A program made the translations under genes and the position numbers. DNA of 64,000 nucleotides from Phoronis australis (Eukaryota > Phoronida > Phoronidae). Each line of letters starts with the position of its first letter. Within the stretch, counting starts at the first letter, position 1. Where the stretch lies: the NCBI GenBank assembly GCA_002633005.1, contig NMRA01000509.1:206814-270813 (forward strand), given 5' to 3'. Shown one piece after another: positions 40,650-50,856 of the stretch. The notes under the pieces are model-generated. The model made no database searches. It saw only the letters and a list, made by a program, of their open reading frames with translations, and had not been told where the DNA came from.

Positions 40650-41400
40650 TCGTACTAACAACGGCAATTTACTGTGAGGTGGTCGAAAATAAGCTGTACC
40701 AAACTAGTAGACTTAAAGACAGGCAAAAATGAGCCAACTGCCTTTTAGATATGTTAAACACATGTATTTTTATGCAACATATCTTTGTTTCGTTTTATTC
40801 CACACAACCACTAACTAAGTACTACATATTTTATGCCCCCCATATTATGTGCCCCCATCGGAAACCCCTTTTATCCTCTCGACGAATCACAGTAGACTGG
40901 TCTATTGACATCATCGTTGTGAGCAACACATTACCGCACTAACCACAACCTGAGCAGCTGATCGGCTGCCGGGACAGTAAAAAATCAAATAATTTGCTCA
41001 AGGAACGTCACCAATTAGAAACATCGCCAACGTTAGGCATCAATGTCGATTGCTAATGCAGTTACTAAGCAGAACAATCGTGTCAGGCAAAGCAGGCTTA
41101 GCACCGAACAGCTGCGTAGATCTCGGATAGGATGCTATCGATTCACTCACGACCGACGACGAACTAATTTTCGAAGTACTTGCACCCATGTAAAATGCCA
41201 TACAACAGCCATGTTTCGTACTAAATCTGACAACGGCAAGCTTACAGAACTCTGTGGTGGAAAAATATTAATTTCTACCAACAGAGTACTCCCATATCAA
41301 TACCTTCTTCAATAACCTGTCACCACATGTGGTCATTAATTTTTTCCAAAGATTCAACATATTCAATTTAAATCTTTTTCCGGTCGACTCCCACCCCATG
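40650..41400. repeat. Left arm of a large inverted repeat
   Basis: This arm reappears in reverse orientation at about 47325-48065, including the 'ctatcgattcactcacgac' and 'gtagactggtctattgac' landmarks. Its inner end (41262-41400, minus strand) encodes a non-LTR retrotransposon ORF2 C-terminal piece (FKLNMLNLWKKLMTTCGDRL). The arms are about 6 kb apart and enclose a Kolobok-like copy and two LINE relics. Confidence 0.85.
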
Positions 41401-41491
41401 TGACTGTTAAGTCGTACATGCCATGTGCGGCGTTTCGCCTTTTTCACACGGGACTTAACAGTTGGCTGTAAACAGTAATTGCACAGATATC

Positions 41492-41569
41492 GGGTCCTCA
41501 ATAACTCAGTGGTGAGAGCACTAGACCGGCAATCTTGAGACCTGTGGTTCGATTCCCAGTTAGGGATCC
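41492..41569 (+). repeat. tRNA-like head of a SINE, copy 3
   Basis: On plus, GGGTCCT start, A box changed to TAACTCAGTGG, intact B box GGTTCGATTCC. It is flanked on its left by an inverted version of the 'cagccaactgttaagtc' segment that flanks the other two copies. Confidence 0.75.
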
Positions 41570-41681
41570 TGATTTTTCTGTGTTTATTTGATAAGTTATA
41601 ATGGGGTTAGTGTTGCTATGAGCAGTCCTGTGTGTAGCATTCCCTGTTGACACTCTACAGCGTCCTGAAATGCTGGCGTGC

Positions 41682-41808
41682 GTTCAGTAGACGCTAGGAC
41701 CTAGCTAAAACCTTGTCAAAGTCACGTGTTTTCATTTAAAATGCACGGCAATATCTCACGCAATGTTGTGAAGTCTTGCTTTTTAGCGAGGTCCTAGCCT
41801 TACTGAAC
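41682..41808. mobile_element. Short MITE with 28-29 bp terminal inverted repeats
   Basis: The left arm 41682-41710 (GTTCAGTAGACGCTAGGACC then TAGCTAAAA) mirrors the right arm 41780-41808 with three mismatches. The total is 127 bp. Target duplication is not clear. No coding content. Confidence 0.75.
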
Positions 41809-41921
41809 GGGAGGCTGGCTTCCTCTCCCTGCACTTACTGAGATTCTGGTTTACTTCATGGCCGCCGCAGTGTCACTGGCTTCGCGTCGTGTTAACACAC
41901 ACACTAAGACTTCTGATATAT

Positions 41922-43604
41922 TTAAAGGAGAATGCCACCCGATTTAATTAGCCTTTTTTGCCGTTTTAATCGGCCTATATCCACATCGCCTCGCATACGG
42001 TCGACCTTACCTTGCCAAGAGGTGTCATGTTATCCTGTGAGGAAGGTGAGTAACGACGTTAGCGACGTCAGTGGTTCATATGTAGAGCGAATGCCGCTAT
42101 GTTGCGGTCCATCGTTCACGCTTGTCCGAACTAAGCAGCTTCGAGGAAAGCGGGTATATCGTTTTTTTACTTCCTCGAGAGTACGAAATGCTTAGGAAGT
42201 GGCTCATGGTGGTGAAGACTGAAATGTACGCTGTAAATAGCAAGTATGAGGCCGTGAAACACCTCCGTGTCTGTGGCCTGCACTGAGACGTCGACAGTGC
42301 CTGACGAATGACGGCTTACCAAATAACTCCATACGTTCCGTTGTCTGAGCTTGTTCACGGCGCCTCTCTAGTATTTCTTCATCACTGTATTCCCGTTCGA
42401 ATTGGTAGCCTGTAAAACTTAATGATCCACCTGCAAAGTCGGGACTGATGAGCTCTAGCTCGTCCTAAGTCGGGATTGCGAGTTGCCATGTTGGCGTTTA
42501 TTAGTGAGCGTTCTCAGGCTATTTCAAAATGAATTATTCTCACCTAACCAATACTTATATAAAACTGAAACAAAGTCTGTCTCATTAGATGCAATTTGTA
42601 ATGCCGTTGGAGTGTACTTCGTGAGTGCAAATGATTTTAGAAGCCAGAATAAATCACTGCGTTACCGGCTTTAAGTGCAATGACACCGAGGCCGTGTGAG
42701 TTCATGCCGTAAGTGTTTGCTGGCAGAAACTGTTGTGAAACAACTCGATTTTCATCCCACGGCCAGGTGTTAGGGGAATCTTTATTTACATTTACATTAC
42801 TCAAATAATGATTGTCAATGTACAACTTCAGCCCTGACGGTCGTTGTGGCCATGAAAGCGGAACCTGAATTCGCGGCCCCCGACGAGTAAGTAGATTTGC
42901 AGTTTCGTGACTAATTCACCAACATAATCAGGTGCACATTACTTTGGCTCACTAGTATAGTATTTTCTTGACTGGAAGTTTAATTTCCACTGAACTTTGG
43001 CTGGTTTATGTTCGTAATGTCTGATCAGTTTCCGAGCCGCGTACTGGCCGGGATAATGAGTCAATCCGGCCGGCCGCGACAGGCCTGATCGGGCTCCGAG
43101 CCACTGGCCAGGATAACAAGCGTTTTGTGTTTAAAACTCAAAAACTCACAAGTCTAAACAACACAGATCTAGGTTCTCCTGTCTGTATCTCACGGAAAAT
43201 ACTTCGAAATTATCTCCGAACAGACCCCACACTCCTGCTACGGACCTTATTGGCCTGCCGAACTTTGTTGGCTACAGTGTGTCCATATACCAATACATCC
43301 GTAAGAGCGAAATAAAACAACACGTTTTTATAAGAAGTCGGTGTATTTTTAAGGCTTTTACATCGAAGTTTGGTAATTTATTGGTGTTAAACGATGACTT
43401 CAAGCGATAAGCTGACACCAGTAACCCACGTTGTGAACTGCTGAACAGACTGCGTGTGAAACCGATGACGTCATTGGATAATTTCAACACCTCCGTCTGC
43501 CGTCAGGTGTCAGGTAACGCAACCGTACGTGTCGTTATGGAGTAGAACTACTCGATCTAAATTGATACAAATTAGGTTGTTTTTTGGGTGGCGTGCTCCT
43601 TTAA
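41922..43604 (+). mobile_element. Kolobok-like THAP element, copy 2 (1.68 kb)
   Basis: Same family and orientation as the element at 27586. TTAA at 41922-41925 and 43601-43604 flank termini AAAGGAGAATGCCACCC and GGGTGGCGTGCTCCTTT (two changes). The THAP relic is more decayed (LFRCGPSFTLVRT.., RKWLMVVKTEMYAVNS). The internal direct repeat is present near 43020-43110. Several small indels separate the copies. No transposase core. Confidence 0.85.
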
Positions 43605-43839
43605 TATGCTAGATATCCACGCATTGATTGGGCCAAGGTGCAAAGCACCAGATCATTGTGTTCTTGTTTTAATGTTTAAAATCTCCTCGCCTGGTGTGTG
43701 TTGATCTGGTATCGACAGACCTATAGATTCAGATACTCTTTCGAAAAAACGTTAATATGACACCTCCAATATCCCGATAGAATTTAGTAATAACGTGACA
43801 TTTATTGAAGATATTTTATGTTTAATTGATTCATTATTG

Positions 43840-46002
43840 TAATCCTTTGAACACGAGAACCAACTTAATACAGTGTATCAGTCATTCGTTGACAAATTAA
43901 CTAAGGAAATGGATTCCTTGCTGGATTACAAGGAATATTATCCGAGTCGTAAACTAAGAAAGTATTTCGGAACTTAACGATTCGTGGAAAAATTTAATTA
44001 CATTGAAAACATCTTTCAAGACTCATGCGCCCACCCAGTCTTTAATATGGGGGCTCGAATTTCTGACGATGGGGACCTTTTGCTGACAAAAAGCCGGAGA
44101 AATAAAAAAAAAACGTGTACCACCTTCACTGTGCGAAAAATGGGACCAAAACAGTTGAGAAGTTCCCCTAAAAGTCTTAGATTCAACTAATGAAATAAAC
44201 TCTGATAGGAATTTTGTTCTAAATAAATGGAAAAGTGATTACGAGCAATTACTTAAATGCACTTCTGAAAGTGCACCAGTTGGTGATAGATTTTCTTTGA
44301 AAACCTTGAATTTGCGCAAGCAGCTAGAAAATGATTATTCTAATAATTACAATTGATCATGGCATAAATTTTGAAATCTCTGTTCATGAGGTTAAAAATA
44401 ACAAAACCGTCAGCTATGACTGTATACCTTATGATGTGTTAAAATTCGAAACCATTTTTGTTTTTCTAACCCAGTTGCTTAATGAATCTTTTAAACGTGG
44501 ACTACTGCCGTGTAATTAGTATAAGGCAGTTATAATGCCGATACCTAAGAATTCTACAGACGACCCTAGAATATCTTTGAACTACTGTGGGATTAGTCTT
44601 CTTTCAAATATTTATAAATTATTCAGTACAGTGTTGAATAATAGAATTGTGGGTTTCTGTGAACAGAACAATATTTGAGTTGACCAGTAAATGGTTTTCG
44701 AAGCCAACGGTCCTGTATTGACTTATTTGTCCTTTCATCAATTATTCAAACAAGAAAGTCGTCTAACCTTTCTACATTTGTGACATTTGTGGACATGAAA
44801 AAAGCTTTTGACTGGGGAAACCATGAACTTCTGTTTTATAAATTACAACAAAATAATATTAATGGTAAAATGTATGATGCAATTCGTATGGTTTGCACAA
44901 GTCCGTTGAACTCTATGCGATTAAATGTTACTCTGTGTGGTGGTTGGTTCTCTCCTGAAAATGGTGTCCGACAGGGAGACATTTTATTACCGACACTCTT
45001 TGCCTTATATATTAATGAATTAGCTCTGGAAATTAAAATATTGGGTAAAGGTTTCCAATGTGGCCCCAACAATATTTCATTGCTTCTTTATGCCGACGAT
45101 ATTGCACTTTTGTCTGAGAATGAACATGACATGCAAGATATGTTGAAGGTCGTAAACAACTGGTGTAAAAAGTGGAGAATGGTTGTAAACACGGCAAACC
45201 TAACGTTGTCCATTTTCGAGCTAAGTGTATGCCTAGAAGCTAGTTTGGATTTATTTTAATCAGTGTCATTATTTGTAAATCCTCATACAAGTATTTAGGC
45301 CGTATTCTGGATCAACAACTTGACTTCAAAGAAAATTTGAATACGTTATCTGAAGCCTCAAGTAGAGCGTTAGGGAAGATACGCTCAACATTCCATGTTA
45401 ACAGGACTCCAAACGTTTAAAACATTATTCAGTTCGTGTGTGGCACCAGTTTTGGACTTCGGGTCATCTGTTTGGGGTTACAAAAATTTTGGTAATGATG
45501 AAATTACTCAAAACAGAGCTATGCGTTTTTAAATTAGGGTCAACTGATTTACAGCAACTCATGCTGTTATTGGTGATATGGGGTGGGAGTCGATCTGAAA
45601 CAGACTTAAATTGAATATGTTGAGCCTTTGGAACAAATTAATGATCCCAGGTGGTGATAGGTTACTGGAAAAAGGTATTTATATGGGAGTACTCTGTTGG
45701 TAGAAATGGTTGGATAGACGGTATCAAAAAATTTCAGTGTTTAACATAACTGGAATGCAATCCTGTTTTCAAAATTTGTAACAAAGTGCTAGAAACAAAC
45801 TATTTGAATACTCGAAACATGTTTGGGGTGAGTCTGTTGTAACAAAACCCAAGTTAAGAACCTACATTTTATTTAAGCACGAGTTTTTAACTGAACCCTA
45901 TGTGAAGCTTAATCTATATCGTTCCGAGCGATCTCTTTTGACTCGGTTTAAAACAATACAATACAATACAATACAATACAATACAATACAATACAATACA
46001 CA
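43840..46002 (+). pseudogene. Non-LTR retrotransposon ORF2 relic (reverse transcriptase), plus strand
   Basis: A frame-broken ORF2 is visible. The order is a pre-RT linker (YQSFVDKLTKEMDSLLDYK), YKAVIMPIPKNSTDDPR and LNYCGISLLSNIYKLFSTVL. The best-preserved part, 44780-45259, has FVDMKKAFDWG, GVRQGDILLPTLFALYINEL and the catalytic LLYADDIALL. Then come YKYLGRILDQQLDF and a thumb/C-terminal region with many stops, and a (ACAAT)n tail at 45955-46000. The catalytic YADD is intact, but stops and frameshifts make it non-functional. No endonuclease domain was recognised upstream, so it is probably 5' truncated. Clade not assigned. Confidence 0.85.
45955..46000 (+). repeat. (ACAAT)n microsatellite tail
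   Basis: About nine pentamer units directly after the LINE C-terminal relic, as expected for the 3' tail of some non-LTR elements. Confidence 0.95.
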
Positions 46003-46061
46003 CGCTTGCACTGGAGCAGCTTTTTCGTGTTAGCTGCGCCGGGTCATCTGTCTCTCGTGTA

Positions 46062-47322
46062 TTATTATTATTTATTTATTGTAGTGACATAAGGGTGCCA
46101 GTAAATACAATCTCAAAGACAGAATATTCACCACACACCACAGCCTCAATGGGCGTACTCAGTTAATAATTAAACCATTACATAACAAATTGCACGCGCT
46201 CAAATATGACCACTTCAGACTATTTTATAAACAAATACTTACTTCTAAGCTGCAAAGCGTCTTGAATGACGCTAGACCGTTCAAGTTATTTTGGAATGTT
46301 TGAGGTACGGCATAATTCGTATAAAAATGGTCGAATGTGAGTATATTTTTCACAGTCAAAAATTATAATTCAACTTCATCTTCAATTCCGTTTTTACAAA
46401 CACGACAAATCTGTTCATTCACAGGAATTCCGAAGTATCGCCCCACCTCAACCTCTAATGGTAGAATACCTGCTCTCAATCGAGCTATGACGGACCTCTG
46501 AGACACCGGTAGACGTAAATACTCTTCTATACAATAATCATTCTTAACCGATCTATAAAAGTACAATTTTGGTTTCACAGTGATTATTTTTAACCAGTTT
46601 AACTCTTCTAACTGGAACCTGAATGTTTTGAAGTTTTCTAGAGACCCAATTTGTAAGTTCCTGAAGTTTCTAAAAAAATCGCATTTCTCCATAATTTTAA
46701 CTATTGAACTTGATCAATTGCAGGAGTTCCGATGTTTAAAGTCCCATAAAAAGACTTCTTTGGAAATCTGCTTTCATCCATTAGAACTAAACGATTCCAG
46801 AGCCTTAGCATATGTTCATGTTGTTTGTAGTGTGAATTTGGTCAACCTGAGTTGCCACAAAATACTGCATTGGCAGCACACTTGTGGACCCCTAAAAATA
46901 TACGTAGTGCTCTCGTTCTGATCATTTTGCATTTGGAGTATTGAGAGTATCCTCAAATTCCAGATCCATATTCTAGAATTGAAGCTACTGACATTTCAAA
47001 ACTCTTACTGTAACTGTTGAAACCCATGTTACCATTATGTTTTTACTTGCTCACCAGAGCTTCCAACGCTCTGGACGCAGAATCTGCCAGTATCCCAGCT
47101 GTCAAACAGAAATCCATAAACTCGTTCAGAGTTACAACCAGATATTTATAACATTCTCTTAAATTCACCATGCGATCGCACAAAATGAATTCAAAACTCG
47201 TTCTTACATGTCCCCATCAGAATTGACACCTTTGCTACAACTGTTCATATCATCAATCAAATCATTTATGAAAATTGAAAACAATGTAGGCGACAATGGA
47301 TCTCCCTGTCTGACCCCTCTTT
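46062..47322 (-). pseudogene. Second non-LTR ORF2 relic, minus strand
   Basis: On minus, from 47322 downward: RGVRQGDPLSPTLFSIFIND, then a broken RT/thumb region, a stretch reading ..FLGVHKCAANAVFCGNSG, and an open C-terminal segment (46692-46363) with SVIARLRAGILPLEVEVGRY and a CRVC..IEDE zinc-type motif. It ends in a (AATA/ATT)n tail at 46062-46080. It is tail-to-tail with the plus-strand LINE and is truncated at its 5' side by the inverted-repeat arm. Confidence 0.8.
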
Positions 47323-47324
47323 GT

Positions 47325-48345
47325 TAGTGGTGATATGGGGTGGGAGTTGACCGGAAACAGATTTAAATTGAATATGTTGAGTCTTTGGAACAAACAAATG
47401 ACCACATGTGGTGATAGGTTACTGAAGAAGGTAATTATATGGGAGTACTCTGTTGGTAGAAATTAGTATTTTTCCACCACAGAGTTTGGTAAGTTTGCCG
47501 TTGCCATATTTAGTACGAAACGTAGCTGTTGTATGGCATTTTGCGTGGGTGCAAATATTTCGAAAATTGGTTCGTCTGTCGTGAGTGAATCGATACCATC
47601 CTATCCGAGATCTACGCAGCTGTTCGGCTCGAAGGCTGCTTTACCTGACACGATTGTTTTACTTAGTAACTGCATTATGAATCGACATTGATGTCTAACG
47701 TTGGCGATGTTTCTAATTGGTGACGTTCCTTGAGCAAACCACTTGATTTTTACTGTCCCGGCAGCCGATCAGCTGCTCAGGTTGTGGTTAGTGCGGTAAT
47801 GTGTTGCTCACAACGATGATGTCAATAGACCAGTCTACTGTGATTCGTCGAGAGGATAAAAGGGGTTTCCGATGGGGGCACATAATATGGGGGGGCTAAA
47901 ATATGTAGTACTTAGTTAGTGGTTGTGTGGAATAAAACGAAACAAAGATATGTTGCATGTGTTTAACATATCTAAAAGGCAGTTGGCCCATTGTTGCCTG
48001 TCTTTAAGTTTACTAGATTTTTACTGCTTTTTTTCGAGCATCTCACTGTAAATTGCCCTTGTAAGTACAACAGGTCTAACTGTAAAATACGTCTACTGAA
48101 TTCCAAAGGACAACAATCCTGAATCGGCCATTGATACGGCAACAATGGGTTACTCTCGGAAACCTTGCTCACAGTGAGAGCGCTCGCTTCCGTAGTTGTG
48201 GACCAGGGGCGGATCCAGGATTTTGAGGGCAGAGTATTAGCCAGGATTTTACCCGTCAGACATTCGCACCGAACTGCCAAATGGAATCTGGCAGAATTTT
48301 AGGGGGCCGTGGCTCCCATGGCCTTCTGCTAAATCCGCTTACCTA
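47325..48345. repeat. Right arm of a large inverted repeat
   Basis: Reverse-complement of 40650-41400, continuing with the inverted counterpart of the GGCGGAT element and the 'ccgatt(c)aggattgttgtcc' segment from 40355-40640. It abuts the truncated LINE relic at 47322 abruptly. Confidence 0.85.
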
Positions 48346-49160
48346 ACAACGCAGCATCAACTCCATTCTGTTCCAAGCTATCCAAACGACATGCGCACAA
48401 CCAACTTCTCGAGGGTGAGGAGTCACATTTCCTAAAGGGTCTAGATGAAAGAAGTGTGCCAGATGTAATTTTACCAATATTAACGACACACTCAATGCCG
48501 TTATGAAACCTTTTCATTGAAATCAGAAGTCGAATAACTGTTATATGTACCAGTTGTAGTTACATACAAACTGATGTATGTTACTTCACATACAATTCAA
48601 ACTATTAATCGGGCTACTGATTTTCACTAATAACGAAACAATCTTCCTAAACGCAGAAGCGAAACTGGGAAAAAGTCATTTTCCTACAGCGGGCCCTTTT
48701 TATGGAACTCTTTCCCTGCAGATGCCAAATCTACATCATCCTTTCTAACCTTTAAAAGAATTAGAAGAAATAGATTTGACTTCATGTAGTGTCTAAGAAT
48801 TGCTTGTTTGTTCATTTGTTATTGATATACTGTCTTACTTTTATTAATTATCTATTGACTGTTTTTAAATTTTTATATTTATATTTATATTTTATTTAAT
48901 TATCTGATCTTAATTTCTTTATCTTCTATTTGTCATATTTTATTTTTTATTTTGCTTCATCAGTCTTTCCGTGTTAATTTCTTATTCTTTGCTTATTACT
49001 TAAATTTGTCTTTCATTGTGTAATTCTGTTTTTGTCTTACTATCTGTTTGTTTTTTACTGAGGGCCCCCATGGAAAGCAGTGTGGACTGATGGGGCTACC
49101 CTCATTGTAAATATTACATTAATAATAATAGTAATGATGATGATAATGATAATGATAATA
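48346..49160. other. Low-complexity AT-rich spacer
   Basis: Contains long T-rich and TTTAT stretches (48790-49030) and an (ATG/AAT)n microsatellite near 49120-49165. The 48540-48640 part is an inverted, diverged copy of 38260-38340. No gene. Confidence 0.5.
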
Positions 49161-49164
49161 ATAA

Positions 49165-49620
49165 GGAATGCCAGTCATAGGAGAGAGACACAACTGTGCA
49201 CCGGTACATCTCTAATTTTTCGGATTTCCTGAGCAAACACCGTGATGACTTTCTCTAATACCCGTCACACTGGATGTGCAGTGCCACTGTGGTGCTTGTA
49301 CGGCATAAACCGCAGTGGCACCGCCATGATCGCGGTGGTTCCGCCTTTGGTCGCCGTAGCACCGCAGAAAACTGTCAAAACCGCAGATCTTCGCTGTGAC
49401 ACGGCGGAAACTTCGAACATGTTCAAAATCTCCGCAGTGCCAACGCGGGTTGGGCCAATCCGCAGTGGTATCGCCACGACACCGTAATGACCGCCGCGGC
49501 ACCATAAGGACCTCAGTAGCACTTCCCTCACCGCAGTATTTCCGCAGTTCAACCGCCCTGCAATCGCTTAAAACGTAGACTGGCGTCTACGGCGATACGG
49601 TGGCGCGATGAAAATCACAT
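49165..49620 (-). repeat. Inverted copy of the GCGG-rich segment
   Basis: Reverse-complement of 37830-38250 and 39840-40250 with a roughly 30-bp insertion. Dense in CCGCAGT/ACTGCGG-type words. From 49260 (CCCGTCACACTGGATG) to 49729 (CTGGTGTGACGGG) the ends are inverted repeats, so a 470-bp MITE may be embedded. Frames across it are GC-driven artefacts. Confidence 0.65.
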
Positions 49621-50856
49621 TTGTGACGGGTAGGGAGAACTATAAAACACTATACTGGCGGTGTCACTACGGTGATGGCGGTTTTGACCAAAAACCGTAG
49701 TGGAACCGCGCCTCTGGTGTGACGGGAGCTTAAGTCAACTGTTTTCCAAATAGTCCAGTCATTCTAGGGCTCCAGAGGGCCCAACCTAGAAAAATTGTAA
49801 CACAAGGTTTTTTGCTTAAATGGCATCCTCAAACATCCGTTGGTGCCAGAAGAAAGTCTACCGAAATCGGAGTGGCGGAAGTTTGTTTTTCAGGATGGCG
49901 GAAAACATGGCCGCATAAACCGGTGTTTATTGCTTTCTGGCATGTTACTCATATGTAACATCTGGAAATAAAACAATAAAGTTTGTAATTGATTTTATAC
50001 TGTTCGTAACAGGCATACCAATCAAAAGATGCCAATTTTCCATAAAAGAAAACCAATATGGCCAACACAATGGCGGCCGAAACCGCAATTTGGTAAATGT
50101 TGTAAGATTTCTTTTTATATTTTGCCCTGAAAATGGCTAAATTTTTATTCTTTTGTAAGTTAGACAATTGAAAATATCTGAACCTTACAATTGGTCACTG
50201 GTTGGAGAGAAAAAAATCAAGATGCCTGACAAAAAGGCCGCCAAAATGGCCGCCAATTTAAAAACCCCAATATATAGCATTTACGTTCTGCAAACTTTGT
50301 TTATAACCTGATAGGCAATTACACAAAAACATTTTACAATCTACAGTCAGGGTTAATGAGTTGATTGTTTCTATAATTTGTTTTTCAGATTTAGATACTA
50401 AATGTGGAATTTTAATCCCATTTCTGATTACATAACATAAAATTTGTTGTGTTTTTCAGAAAAGGCTTTAGTTAAATTTTCATAATAAATTTCACACACT
50501 CAATTATTTTTCTGTAAAACATATTCATTTGAGGTACCAAAAACAACATTTCTTAGAAAAATATGAAATTCTGGTGGAGTTATTGGCTTATTAATTACAC
50601 AAACCCAGAATAAAATTGGACAGGAAGTGGCTTTTTTCACTGCTATTGGAGATATTATTAGATGTTCCCAAACAATGATTTCCTTTGCTGCTGGCATGTG
50701 TTGAGAATTTGGCTGTTGATTTCATCTGAATTTGATGAAAAGCAAATAAAATTGTGTAACAAAAAGTTAATAATTAAATTTTAATATTTAGTACTCACAA
50801 TTTGTTTAATATACATGCTTTTCGTGAACATAGGTAACTGATTTTAGAGGAAATTA

